In this document: positions 45,060-56,728 of the stretch, piece after piece | Numbering within the stretch: the stretch's first letter is position 1 | Layout of the letters: the number at the start of each line of letters is the position of its first letter | Source: Selaginella tamariscina | Taxonomy: Eukaryota > Streptophyta > Lycopodiopsida > Selaginellales > Selaginellaceae | Direction: 5' to 3' | DNA length: 64,000 nucleotides | NCBI GenBank assembly: GCA_003024785.1 | Contig: PUQB01000199.1 | Span: 248,001 to 312,000 of the forward strand | Notes under the pieces: generated by a model | Seen by the model: the letters and a program-made list of their open reading frames with translations, nothing else | The model's database searches: none | What the model was told of the DNA's origin: nothing | Program-made: the position numbers and the translations under genes

Positions 45060-46360
45060 TTTCCAGCTGATCGGGGATCAACTATATAAGCGGGAGAGGG
45101 ATGACATACTCCGGAGATGCCCAATGACCTGGGAAATTCCCGAGATTGTCGATGCAGCTCACGCAGGACCGGGGGCAGGACACTTTGGGGGAGACAAAAC
45201 GGCCAGAAAAATCCTACAAACCGGACTCTGGTGGCCAACAATCTTCAGGACGCCACCAAGGTAGCAAGGAGCTATACCGATTGTCAACGAATAGACAAAC
45301 CCATAGTAGGTCAAGGCATGGAGTACCACCCCTCGGCAAGAATGGCGGCGTTTGAGAAGTGGGGCCTGGACTTCGTGGGGCCTATCAACCCAAGGGCCCA
45401 CACGACACACTTTAGGTACATCGTAGTGGCAACGGACTATGCCACAAAATGGGTGGAAGCAAAGGCACTCAAGGAGGCAACGGCAGGACAGACAGCGAGG
45501 TTCATCTATACAAACATTTTGACACGGTTCGGTTGCCCACTGGAGCTGGTGTCAGACCAAGGGAGCCACTTCATCAACGAGATTGTCCGGGAATTAGTCA
45601 GCACGTTCGTCATCAAACATCGCATGTCAACAACCTACTATCCGCAAGGGAATGGACAGGTTGAGTCCACAAACAAGGTACTGGTCATCATCTTGAAAAA
45701 GCTTTGCCACAGGGATCCCAGACAAATGCTACCATTGGTGTTATGGGTGTACTAGACAACATTCAAAACCGCAATGGAAACGACACCTTCCAGCTGGCCT
45801 ATGGTCTGGAGGCCATCATGCCACGGGAGTTCATCATACCCAGCTTACAAATGAGCCTAGACCACAGGATCACGGACGAACCAGCGGTTACACAAAAGAG
45901 ACTGGAGCAGCTGGAACAACTAGACAAAGTATGGTTCCTGGCACAATTAACGAGAGAAAGCCATCAACAACAGATCAAACAAGCTAGGGACGGGGTATGG
46001 TGGTTCAAAAAACCACAAGTATTCCGGAAAGATAAGTTCCGGCCAGGATGGAAAGGACCATATGAGGTGCTAAAAACCTTCGACAATGGTACGATTCTAT
46101 TGGGGGCCAACGGGCAATCGTTACAACAGAAGGTTAACAGCAATCACCTCAAGCCATACATCCACCCGACAAGAACCCCCGCTCGGGGGAAACAAAAGAA
46201 AGAGGTGAACCCCATGGACCTTTGGGGCGAAGGCACGGCCGGAGGAGTGGCATTGAGAACTAAAGAAAGGGGCACTCAACGGGAGAGCGGGGATCCCAGT
46301 CCTACACGAATGGCCAGCTCACAGGGTCACATGGTTCACGAGAGTGGACCACATGCATGA
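45060..46360 (+). pseudogene. integrase of T3
   Basis: Core with 'EKWGLDFVGPINPRAHTTHF', 'VVATDYATKWVEAKALKEAT', 'FGCPLELVSDQGSHFINEIV' (second Asp) and 'STTYYPQGNGQVESTNKVLV' (Glu), then a C-terminal region with 'FRPGWKGPYEVLKTFDNGTI'. No chromodomain, as expected for the Tat side. Broken. Confidence 0.82.
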
Positions 46361-46380
46361 GCACATAAAATGGGGTAATA

Positions 46381-48457
46381 ATGGTAGGCGGCGCCATAAA
46401 TGCCCTGATATGGCGTGTGGAAGGACGCGCCGCTCGTATCCAACAAGGTAGGTTGCCATGTAGGCACCATCTTCAGAAGAACGACAGGGGAGAACGAGGG
46501 CATGCTCAACTCTCTCAGGGAAGATTGACTACGCCCCAGCATCATGATGATGGAGTGGACCACGCAAAACAAGCCGATGACCATCCAACAGGTTCGAGTG
46601 CAGTACAAAGGCCAGGATAGGATCGCGGAGCTCGTGGCTCCCAGGTTCTCAGATTTAAGGAATTGATCAGCCGACCCAACATTTGAAGGGTGCGGAAGCA
46701 GATGTGACTACTCAGGCTTTTCGAGGCCCTATGGAAGAAGTGGAGAAGCCTAGATTCACAGCGCGGGCCAGCCATTTTATCTAGACAGTACAGCTGGAGA
46801 CGAGGAAAACCAAGCAAAAGGAGCTGCAATTTAGATTGGGCGGCTTTGCGGGCTTTTGCATCGATCTCAATCAGCTGGCCGCCATATTCTGCCTACCAGA
46901 GAGTGGCAAACTCTTGGAAGAGCTGGAGGAACCCAAACGCCAGTGGTTCCCCACCAACCGGGACGAAATAGCAATGTCTAAACTCTCCATATAGGAAGGG
47001 GATGACGTGGACAAGTTCCTAGCACTTACAGTGTTCATGTTCACCGAAAGAACAGAGAAGCATGTCGCCACGCGGCTGGTGAACGCCCTATGCAGCGCCT
47101 GGGAAGGAGTCGTTGTGGACTGGGCGGACTGCCTCATGCATTATATGATCCCGGCACTGACTCGCAGCATCAACGGGATCCAGAAGGGAACCGGACAAAA
47201 GCTCACGACAGCGGGCCACCTCAGCGTGATGATCGCCTGGATCATCAGCCGAAGCACGACTCCCCTACCAGAGCAATTCTATTTGAACACCATCGGAGAG
47301 TCGGCGGCAGAAGAACAAGCGGGCCCCAACCAAGCTAATAAAGGGAAACAACCAGACACACTAGAGTCTTCACGGAAATGAGCAAGAGAAGATTCCCCTG
47401 CAGAGCAATCCAGGGGAAGAGGACCGCAAGGAAAGGAGTGAAGGGCCTCCACCACGGTATCTTTACCAGCAGTTTCCAAAGCAGAGGCCCCACCAACCCA
47501 AGGGCCGCAGAACACGGGCGAGTGTTCCGCCGGCCCCTCGCAGGCCAACAACGTGGGCATCGAGGAAGACACAGGTAACGTGCTGAAGGGGGCATACAAA
47601 CACTATAACGCAAAGGGGCAATGGACCACTACGACGCACTTGAACTGTCCAAGGCCTACGATCAAACCCGGAAGGCCGTAGCGGTGTACAATGATTTGAA
47701 CCTCCCGGGAGTAACCGCAGAACATGATGCAATAATACAGGAGCTCACGGACAACTACCGAACCGCTCAAAAGGAGGTCCGGGAGTACTCGAAACAACTT
47801 CTCAAGGGAATCCAACTATGGGAGATTGCGGAAGCCAGGAGGAAGCAAGCAGAGGAGATGTGTCAATAGGTGACCGATAGCTTGGATCAACTTCAGATCA
47901 AGTATGACCACATCCAAAAGCTCCACGACCAACTAGGACGGAACTTTGAGCAGGTCATAGTGGAGAAGGAGTGATAGGTTTTTGAGCTTGGCTCCACACT
48001 TGAGCAGTGCGAGGTAAAGCTCACCCAGGTTCACTAGGAGCTAGCAACGGCCAAAGAAGAACTGCATCGGGCCACCAACCAGCTCAAAGTCACCCCTGTG
48101 TCCTCCTTGGAGAGACCCATGTCTGAGATATACGAAGCTTTGGTACCCGTCTCCCCACTCGTGGAACGCCAATCGGTCGAAGTCCTGTAGGACTCGCCAT
48201 GGACCACCATGGAGTTAGAAGTACACACCCAGCTACAGGTTCAACTTCTCGCGGTAAGGGAACAGGAGCTGCAATACTCGCGAGAACGGCTAGAGGGCCA
48301 GCTCAAGCAGGTTAGGGAGCAACAGGCAGGGTCCGAGGCAAAGCTCTGGAGAGTGATTGCGCTATGGGAGGAGACCATCACCACACTAAAGACCACGCTA
48401 GCCACAACGGAGAACAAAATCGCCATGTACTGGGAGCTCCATGGGGTGGACGTCTAG
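46381..48457 (+). pseudogene. extra region after pol in T3, coiled-coil-rich
   Basis: Several open stretches downstream of integrase. The middle one (47007-47381) has 'FTERTEKHVATRLVNALCSA' and 'MIAWIISRSTTPLPEQFYLN', resembling the plant-mobile-type proteins often carried by Tat and Athila elements. The last part (47621-48457) is Glu/Gln/Lys-rich with heptad-like patterns (VREQELQYSRERLEGQLKQV), suggesting coiled coil. I do not recognise a defined family. Broken. Confidence 0.55.
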
Positions 48458-48504
48458 AACACATGGCTCGAGGACGTGCCAACGAATAAGTCTAGGCATC
48501 GAGT

Positions 48505-48704
48505 TGACAATGGTTTGAGACTGTCAAACTGCCAGCTAGCACAGACGAGCGATAGGACAAAGCGCTGGATAAAGAAGGTACTGCAGGTATGGACTGATGG
48601 TGACCGTTGTCAGGCAGCGGCGTAATCGGGCATAGATCTGATCGTCCGAACCAACTACCCAAGGTACGCAGGACAACACGCATGAGGGAGGTGCATAAAT
48701 GAGA
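48505..48704 (+). repeat. start of the 3' LTR of T3 (truncated)
   Basis: It begins TGACAATGG and stays alignable with the minus-strand LTR of T1 through GACGAGCGA and GGTACT...CAGGTATG to GCATAAATG. It then stops at T4 gag sequence. Confidence 0.6.
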
Positions 48705-49740
48705 TAGACAGGTCCTTCGAGAGGTCCTCCTCATATGTGGTGGTGTCATTGTCCCCCCCGACATCTGATTTGTTCTGCACTTCCCTCTCCTGGCGTCTTT
48801 CGGCTTCCCACTTCTCAGCCTTTTGGCGTACCAAAGTAGTCTGTCGAATGTCCGGTCGTCATCTAAGCCTATCCACTTGCGGATCTCCGGCCGCAGTCCC
48901 TTTCGGTACCACATTTTCTTGTTCAAGTCAACTGGGGCATCCCTTAGCTGGGCAATGTACCCCAACATGCGGATAGTGTATTCGTTGATCGACTCTCCTG
49001 CTTTTTGTTTCAAGCTCGTTAACTTGTGGATCACCTCTTTTTCACTCTTTTCCTCCGGAAGGTATCCAGGAACGCCATCCATGCGGTTTCCCAGCAAGCT
49101 CCTTCGTTTGCCTCGTGGAAACGCATCCACCAGGCATGTGCCTTCTTGTCCAGGGTGCATGCGAATGCACTCAGCTTCTTGTGATTGTCGATTACACTCC
49201 GTAGTTCGCACACATGTTTGAACTTGTGTACGTGTTGGTTTGCGTCTTCCCCCCTTGCTCCACAGAAAGGGCACTGTTACGGTGCTCTCCTGCATTTAAT
49301 TGAGCACACAGGCTAGTAAGGTAACTGGGTCGGTTCCCATGGCATCCCGTTGTGCCTGAGAAGTGCTCCGATTCGAACCCTCCACTTCAAACGTGGTGTA
49401 GTCCACGTCTCGGTATTCTGCGAGTACCTTTCTCCTTCCTCGCGGCCCTGCCCTCCGTTGAGGGTGGGTGACGAGGATGGGCTCCTCCCGACTGTCCCTC
49501 GGGGGCCCCCTCCGCGGGACCAACCTGATGGCTGGTGGCGTGGCTTACCTCGGCTAGACGGTATTCCCTCATCCAGTGAGTGGTTTTGTAGGACCATGCG
49601 CGGAATCCCCCCGCGACATCTAAACAGTCATGATTGGTGGGGCGAATCCTCCTCGCTCTGAGAAGGTATCCCTCGTCTGGTAATGGTTGCAGCTCTACCG
49701 TGTGCCTTGATGGATTTCCCTTGTGGGGCCGGTGCGATAC
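48705..49740 (-). mobile_element. Tat-like gag fragment T4
   Basis: Minus-strand gag with 'HKKLSAFACTLDKKAHAWWM', 'NEYTIRMLGYIAQLRDAPVD' and 'RKGLRPEIRKWIGLDDDRTF', plus part of the leader region. Its right edge at about 49740 cuts into the second ParB-like gene. Broken fossil, no LTR present. Confidence 0.75.
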
Positions 49741-51001
49741 TATGGAGGTGCCCCATGCTAGCACTTCCATATACTGCTCTGTCGAGATTATCGTTGATCT
49801 CGTTCTGCACATAGAATAAGTTAAAAACTTCTTTCCTATCATTCAAACTGAAGGTTACCTTGAAAAGAATCTTTGCACAGATTAGTTTCGGAAGAGGATG
49901 CCAAGCCACCTTTCCTGTTGCACTCTCCTTCCACTTCCGCACCTCAAGACGATCAACCTCCGTGAGTGACTCGAGGATTTTCTAAGTTCCTTCAGTACTA
50001 GTGTAGACCGCCTTTACAGCGAGGAGAATATGTGGTAGTGTTGTTTCCACAGATGTTGTTGAAGATCTGTTCATTGAAACCGTAAGTCTAGACTCTTAAC
50101 GAAAAAAAAAAAAATACTCACATATTTATCGATTGGAACATCGAAACCAGTTGAAGATTGTTGAGGTTCTCTGTGCAGATGAAACTTGATCGAACACGAA
50201 TAGTCATCATTGGTTGTCCTCTACATCCTCTCGATAGAGCTTCTGCAAAGCCTGTAGCCTATGGTTCCTGTCCCAGCAGTTGAACTTCCGGTTTGATAGC
50301 CTTGAAGCCCATTGTTTGTACTCCGGCTAAGTAAGAGCTTGCTCGAAAGACCAATGCTGCTTGTACTGAACCGTGTCCTTCGACAACTCCGATAGCTCCT
50401 CAGCAGTGATGGATCTTCGATGGAGAATGAACAAGGCCGTGTTGCTTAGATAACCAGCCTTCTTCAACGATGACACCAGCCTGTCCAAGTCCCTTGGGTT
50501 CACTCGTCGAACCACCTCGTTCGAATGCATTCTACAAATTGGCACATCAGGAGGATCACCAAGTTCCTTGATAATAATTTTGTCAAGTAGGTTCGCTGAG
50601 CTCTCCAAATGCAGGCTGGCCAGTATGCTGTATAACTCCTTCGGCTCCTTATCGCTCTTTGGCTTCTTGCCTTTTGGATCAACTTTCCCACGGCCTCTCT
50701 TTTTGTTGAATGCCTCCTCCAAGTTGTCCTCCCTAAAAGAAGAAAGAACTTCAATTGCATTTGTCATCTACACTTCTTTTCAGGACTACAACTTCAGCGG
50801 ATGAAGAAGGAGGCAGCTGCGATGAGCTCTCTGGGAAAGCTATGATGGTTGATGGAGGCCACTCCTGCTCAACTGGTACTAATTGAGGCTGAGTCACTGG
50901 AGGATCCTCCTTTGCTACATCAGATGGTTCTCCTCTTTCCTCACTTATGCTTTGATATCTTCTTCTCTTCCCATGGCTCTTCATCAGGCACAAGCTCTTG
51001 T
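49741..51001 (-). pseudogene. second ParB-like gene, part left of S4
   Basis: Minus-strand exons: about 50774-51001 (low-complexity Pro/Ser/Glu region, ending VVVLKR); 50343-50733 preceded by a good acceptor (CTTTCTTCTTTTAG); further coding to about 50130; an intron with GTGAGT at about 50119; then 'KILESLTEVDRLEVRKWKE' and, after an intron (GTAACC...GTGCAG), 'NEINDNLDRAVYGSASMGHL', where T4 cuts it off. ParB-like blocks are 'CRMHSNEVVRRVNPRDLDRL' with 'VSSLKKAGYLSNTALFIL', and, after a 60-residue gap, 'KFNCWDRNHRLQALQKLYRE', matching the N..R and (D)GNHRL.AL motifs of ParB/Srx-fold domains. Decayed: an in-frame TAG follows SFEQALT (near 50336), and there is a frame change near 50240. Partner and role are unknown; the fold suggests nucleotide or DNA binding. 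Confidence 0.55.
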
Positions 51002-51613
51002 TGTCAAGCCACGATCCAGGAAATAGGAAGAGAGCAGGATTCCAAGGACATGAAGGCTTGACTCAGGAACAGGACCGAGAGCAGGACAGGAACCAGGAAT
51101 AGGAACAGGACGGATCTAGGAGTAGAACAGGATTAGGATAGGATCCAGGAGCAAGACAGGAACAGGACAGAACCCCGGAGCAGGACAGGATCCAGGAACA
51201 AGACAGGAAATAGGAGCAAGACAGGAACAGGACAGGAAACAAGACAAGACAAGATTGATCGTAGTAAGACTGGTGTTGATAGTAACTAATTGTACAACAA
51301 TTAGGTCGGAGCTTTTATGCTCACAACTCCAAGAGCTAATCTAGGCATGCATGCAAAAGTGGTTGCATGCATGCAAAAGTGATTGCATGCATGCAGAGGC
51401 TAAGATGAGTCCACATGTCCCTTATCCTCTAGGCATATCCTGTGGCATATCCTGTAGGAATATCCTGCAACCGAATCCTGTGTCCGGAATCCTGGTAGGA
51501 GTATCCTGTAGGAAAAATCCTGCAACCCATATCCTGTATCCGGAATCCTGTAGGAAAGTCCTGCAACCCATGTCCTGTATCCGGAATCCTGTATTCTGTA
51601 TTGGGTCGTGACA
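51002..51613 (-). repeat. 3' LTR of S4
   Basis: 612 bp, TGTCAAGCC to TCGTGACA on the plus strand, with three 20-bp-spaced RY motifs around 51345-51395. The purine-tract complement GCACCTCCTCCCTAA follows at 51614. Confidence 0.92.
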
Positions 51614-51624
51614 GCACCTCCTCC

Positions 51625-53074
51625 CTAAAGACGAGTTCCACGAGTCTTGGGAACCTGGTTTAGCAGGATAATGCCGATGGAAGGCAGCAACCTTGGAAGA
51701 AGCATGGAGTAAGTTGGATGCAGGTTCCCAAGTGCGATCAGTAGGCAGGTACCCTTTCCAATCCACCAAGTATTGGAGTTGGTGACGATGAAGACGAGAG
51801 TCAAGGATGGCTGCGACTTCATACTCAGGTTCCGTGTCAATGACCACAGGAGGGGAAGGAGAAGAAACACGACCAGGAAGAAAAGAAGGATGATACGGCT
51901 CCAACAAAGAGGTGTGAACACAGGATGAAGTTTCACCGTGGATGGTAACTCGAGTCGGAAAGCTACAGGATTTACCTCCGCCACGATCCTATAAGGGCCC
52001 AATCGTTGAAAATCCAACTTAGAAGAAGGCCTGTTGGTGCGAATGTGTCGACGAAGAAGCCACACGAGATCACCAATCTTGTATGTAGGTGCCGGCTGTC
52101 GGTGAGCATCAGCATGATGCTTGTATCGTTCCTGTGCCTGTTGAAGATGAACTTGAGAGATCATCCTGTACCTGCCGAAGATGCTGAAGACGATCCTGTA
52201 CTGCAGGAGCGGAAGAAGGAGAAGCGGTAGGAGCAAAGTCAAAACGTGGATGGTGGCCTGTAAGAGCAAAGAAAGGTGTCTGTCCTGTAGATGCGTGGAT
52301 GGAGTTGTTGTAGGCAAACTCTGCCATTGGAAGGAGGTCCAACCAGTTGTCCTGCTGGTAACTGATGAAGCAACGAAGATACTGTTCTAAGGTCTGAATT
52401 GTGCGTTCGGACTGCCCATCGGTTTGTGGGTGATATCCTAAAGAAAGATCCGCTTTGACCTGTAGACTCCGAAGAAGCTCTCGCCAAAACTTGGACATGA
52501 ATTGTGGACCTCGATCGGAAACAATGCTCTCAGGAAGACCATGATGTCGGAACACCTCGCGGATCACCAACTCGGCAGTTGTCTGACCTGTAGCTGTCTT
52601 GTTGCAGGGTAGGAAATGAGCCTGCTTGGTGAAACGGTCAACCACCACAAGAACTGCATCAAATCCACGAGAAGGAGGAAGATCTGTGAGGAAATCCATA
52701 GAAATGGATCTCCAAGGAGCAGACGGAACAGGAAGAGGACGAAGAAGATCAGAGGGTGCATGATGAGGCATCTTCGACCTGCTACAAGTGTCACAACTCC
52801 GTACAAACCTCTCCACAAAACCTCGCAACCCAGGCCACCAATAGTTGCGAGTCACCAATTCCACTGTCTTGGCCACACCAAAATGTCCTGTAGCCGGGGT
52901 ATCATGACAATCCTGTACCACACGAGTCCTAGAAATACCAACAGGAACGTACAGGAGACCTTCCCGGTACAGGAGTCCATCCTGTATGGTGAATAGGTTG
53001 TAGTCTGGACGGGAACTGGAGGAAGAGGAACTTGCAACGTCAGGATGAATGTGTGAGAACACATTCTTTGCCAA
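51625..53074 (-). pseudogene. integrase and chromodomain of S4
   Basis: A 321-residue frame covers the zinc-binding region ('CDTCSRSKMPHHAPS') and the core ('VVVDRFTKQAHFLPCNK', '[20 protein letters not shown]', 'YHPQTDGQSERTIQTLEQYL', 'LLPMAEFAYNNSIHASTGQT'). The C-terminal GPY module and chromodomain ('YLVDWKGYLPTDRTWEPAS') follow in another frame. A few breaks. Confidence 0.88.
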
Positions 53075-54985
53075 GTCGTCTGTAGCAACTGCGAACGAAC
53101 GTCCTGTAGGAGTGTTGAATTTGCTGGAGCCTGATGAACCTGCAGTGCCGCAAGCCGGAAACGATCAGGACCCAACAACACTTGCCTTTGACCGTCAAAT
53201 GCAGGATCGCCCGGGCTTGGTGCAAGGTAAGAGCGCCTAGACAATGCGTCCGCCTTGCCATTCCGAAAGCCGGGCCTGTAGACGATGACGAAGTCAAAAC
53301 GTGATAGGAACTCTGCCCACCTAGCCTGTCGCCGACTGAGGACCCGAGCCGTTTGAAAGTACTCCAGGTTCTTGTGATCCGTAAGAACTTGTACAGGATG
53401 TGCAGCACCTTCCAGGAAATGCCGCCATTCCTCAAACGAATCCACAATGGCCTTGAGTTCCTTGTCATGAATCTCGTAGTTGATCTCCGCCGACAGGAAC
53501 TTACGAGAGTGAAAGGCTACAGGATGAAGCAACTTGTCCTCTCCAACTTGCGATAGGACGGATCCTACTGCAAAATCCGAGGCATCTGCTTCAATGAAGA
53601 AAGGATGAGAAGGGTCAGGATGTGCTAAAATCGGAGCTGTCGTGAAAACGTCCTTGAGTGTTGTGAACGCGTGTTCCGCCTTGTCGGACCAAGAGAAAAG
53701 TCCTGTGCGCTTGGTGAGTTCTGTGAGTGGAAGTACACGCTTGGAGAAGTCCTGTATGAACCGCCTGTAGAAGTTTGCAAAGCCAAGGAAACATTGTACA
53801 TCTCGTACCGACTTGGGCCTCTCCCACTCCACGATGGTCTTCACCTTGTGCATGTCCATGGAAACGCCAGCAGGAGAGACGATGTAGCCCAAGAACTCCA
53901 CCGAATCCCTATCGAAAAAACACTTCTCCAACTTCGCGTACAGGCCATGCTCGCGAAGCCGCTCTAAAACTAGTCGTACATGCTTGTCATGTGCCGCCTG
54001 GTCCTTGGAGAAAATCAAGATGTCGTCGAGGTAGATCACCACAAACTGGTCCAAGAAGTCACGGAAAATGTCGTTCACCATGTGTTGGAATACAGCTGGG
54101 GCATTGGTAAGGCCGAAAGGCATTACCGTGTACTCAAAATGTCCATACCTTGTACGAAAGGCAGTCTTCCACTCATCGCCGGGACGAATCCGTACAAGGT
54201 TGTAGGCTCCTCGTAAGTCGATCTTCGTGAACACCTTTGCCCTCGCAGCCGATCGAGAAGTTCCGGGATCAATGGCAACGGTACCGATTCCGAATGGTGA
54301 CTTGATTCAAACCCCTGTAGTCCACCACCAAACGTAAACTCCCATCCTTCTTCTTGACAAAGAAGATAGGAGCTCCTGCAGGGGACTTTGAGTGACGAAT
54401 GAAGCCGGATCCTAAGTTGTCCTCGATGTACTGACGAAGAACCTCCAACTCTGTGGGTGACAATGCATAGATCGGTCCGAATGGTGGAGTCTTTCCTTCC
54501 GCAAGATCAATAGGACAGTCGTAGGACCTGTGAACAGGAAGAACTGCAGCCTTGTGCTTGTCAAAAACGTCCTTAAAGTCGTGGTACTTGGATGGTAGGG
54601 AAGAAGGAGGAGAAGGAGAAGGAGAAGGAGAAAAAACAGGGGAAGCGGATACAGGAAAGGTAGAGAGGACGTAGGAGTTACTTGAAAAGCAAAAAGGTGG
54701 AAGGGGCAGGATCAGTGGCGAGTTCATGCATGGTAGTGGTAAGAACTCGGAGAGGAGAAGGAGGGAGCTGTGACTGAAAAAGAGGAAGGATCTTGGGGGA
54801 TGGAACAGAGGCAGGGTAACAGAAAGAAGCAGGATTGGAAAAAACCTGTGTGGTTGTTGATGAGTGTACAGGATTGGAAGAATCCTGTACAGGACACCGT
54901 GAGTGTACAGGATTGGAAGAATCCTGTACAGGAGTCCGTGGTTGCGCAAGAGTGGAAGAAGCCTGCGAATGTGCTGACGAATCAA
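52852..54985 (-). pseudogene. reverse transcriptase / RNase H of S4
   Basis: A 460-residue frame contains '[19 protein letters not shown]', '[20 protein letters not shown]', catalytic '[20 protein letters not shown]', 'CFLGFANFYRRFIQDFSKRV', RNase H '[20 protein letters not shown]' and '[20 protein letters not shown]'. The N-terminal part ('[20 protein letters not shown]') lies just upstream. A few breaks. Confidence 0.88.
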
Positions 54986-55646
54986 CAGGAGGTGGATCCT
55001 GTTGAGGAGGAACCTTCGACACTGATACAGGATTGGAAGAACCCTGTACAGGACACCGCAAACTTACAGGAATGGGGAGAGCCTGCGGATGTGCTGAGGA
55101 ACTGCCATGAGGTGAATCCTGTCGAGGAGGAGTCTTCAACACTGGTACAGGAACAGGTACGGTCAATCCTGTAGCTTGTACTGCCTCAGATACTAAGGAT
55201 GTATCCTGCACGCAGGAAGGTACAGGATTGATCCTAGAAGTTGGAGAGGAAAACGTGAGTGTCCTAGACCTCCAGTCGATCTGCGGATTTGCAACAACGA
55301 ACCATGGCATGCCCAAAATGATGGGAGTCGACCGAGTCTTGATCAAGTTGAAGGAAATTGAACAGTTGAATGTGCCATACCTGCAGGAGAGAGGTTCGGT
55401 AGCATGGGTAACTGCACCGGAAGCAATTAGACGCCCATCGGCCACCTCTACAGGAACTGCACGCTTCAACTTCACCACCGAAATGCCATGTTGAGTTGCA
55501 AACGTGTCATCCATGAAGCATGCATTTGCACCAGTGTCTAACAAGGCAAACTCCATGAGCTCTCGATTATTAAGATGAATGTGTACAGGAAACTTAAGTG
55601 ACGGGATGGTATGAGCAGCACCAATGGAGCCTGCACCTACGTCCAA
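54678..55646 (-). pseudogene. protease and linker of S4
   Basis: A 322-residue frame: 'FALLDTGANACFMDDTFATQ', 'PIILGMPWFVVANPQIDW', then a linker with repeated '[11 protein letters not shown]' units. -1 frame relative to gag. Confidence 0.85.
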
Positions 55647-55657
55647 CTTCGCGGCTC

Positions 55658-56635
55658 CTAGACGAAGTGGACATTGGAGTTTTCCGACTGAACTTCGGCT
55701 TCGACTTCACGCGTCTTGAAGTTCCTGGCTTTAATAGGACAATCTGCCACCTTGTGTCCTGCTCCACCACAATACAAGCACAGGTTCTCACTGCGACGAC
55801 GTTGCTTCTCGGCAGCGGAAAGAGAGCCACGCTTGGATTTCTCAACCTCCATAGGAACTACTCCAGAAGGTGGTGCAGGAACATGTACCACAGCTGTAGG
55901 ATTGGTTTGCAGGAACTGTTGACGGGATCTTTCCTGACGACGCTCGAACAAACGGTTGTCGCAACGAACAGCTTGTTGCATGATCTCCGCTAATGTTTGG
56001 GCATCCGGTAACGTAAGGAGAAGGTCCTTCACGTCGTCCCTCAACCCAAAACGGAAGTGTTCGATCAATGCAGTCTCGTCCCATGGAATGTTCGTGCAAA
56101 GTTGCTGAAATTCGGATGCATAGACGGAAGCTGGTCGGGATCCTTGAGTGAGCTTCCGTAACTTCGTGCATGCAGAACGGTACTTATCAGGATCTCCAAA
56201 ACAGGCTTCAAAGGCAGCCACGAAACCTTCAAAGTCTTCCATCAGTGGATCGTCACGCTCCAGCAAGGGGGCAACCCAAGCCCGTGGAGATCCACTTAGT
56301 AAGGATGCCAAAAGACCCACCTTTTGAGCATCAGTCGAGTAGCGCCGTGGTTGCATACGGATCAAGAGTCGGATCTGATTCAGGAAACCTTGGAAATCGG
56401 CACGATTACCACTGAACTTCTCTGGCATGCTAACCTTCGGCTCCGAAGAAAAGTTTGATGAAGAGGAAACCACCGATGCCTGGGAGAGAGCCTGCGCAGC
56501 AGCCTTGGAGGATGCATCAGCAGCTGCATGTGCCGCAGTGGTGGAACCTTGCAGGTCGGTGACCACTTGGCGCAAAGTGGCCAGCTCATGAAGTAGCATT
56601 TGGTGCTCGTGTTGAAAATGCTCAAAATCAGCCAT
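55658..56635 (-). CDS. Gag of S4 (whole frame)
   Basis: 325 residues, the same protein as Gag of S2 by eye. Same domains: N-terminal helix, linker, Sushi-class capsid region, CCHC knuckle near 290. Confidence 0.9.
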   Translation of the reverse strand: MADFEHFQHEHQMLLHELATLRQVVTDLQGSTTAAHAAADASSKAAAQALSQASVVSSSSNFSSEPKVSMPEKFSGNRADFQGFLNQIRLLIRMQPRRYSTDAQKVGLLASLLSGSPRAWVAPLLERDDPLMEDFEGFVAAFEACFGDPDKYRSACTKLRKLTQGSRPASVYASEFQQLCTNIPWDETALIEHFRFGLRDDVKDLLLTLPDAQTLAEIMQQAVRCDNRLFERRQERSRQQFLQTNPTAVVHVPAPPSGVVPMEVEKSKRGSLSAAEKQRRRSENLCLYCGGAGHKVADCPIKARNFKTREVEAEVQSENSNVHFV

Positions 56636-56713
56636 GATCTAGGAAAGAAAAAAGGAGGAAAATGAAGGAAAGGAATCAAGAAAAAGGTAGCTGGAAAACG
56701 GAGAACTATGAAG

Positions 56714-56726
56714 CAGTTACTATCAA
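56714..56726 (-). promoter_or_regulatory. self-complementary primer site of S4
   Basis: Minus-strand TTGATAGTAACTG, two bases inside the 5' LTR, is the exact complement of the LTR segment 57002-57014. Confidence 0.75.
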
Positions 56727-56728
56727 AC

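Larger units (their letters stand above)
34705..48704 (+). mobile_element. Tat-like Ty3 element T3, split by S3
   Basis: The pieces are 34705-35203 and 41461-48704. Plus-strand order: leader and gag, protease, reverse transcriptase, RNase H, integrase, an extra region after pol, and the start of a 3' LTR (48505). It is head-to-head with T2 at 34704/34705 and cut by T4 at about 48705. The extra coding region after pol is a known trait of the Tat/Athila side of plant Ty3 elements. Many breaks; an old fossil. Confidence 0.8.

Noticed and set aside
55598-55993. Antisense frames to gag and protease, such as 55598-55993 and 32647-33042
   Set aside because: They mirror the sense coding regions exactly and recur only because S2, S3 and S4 are near copies.
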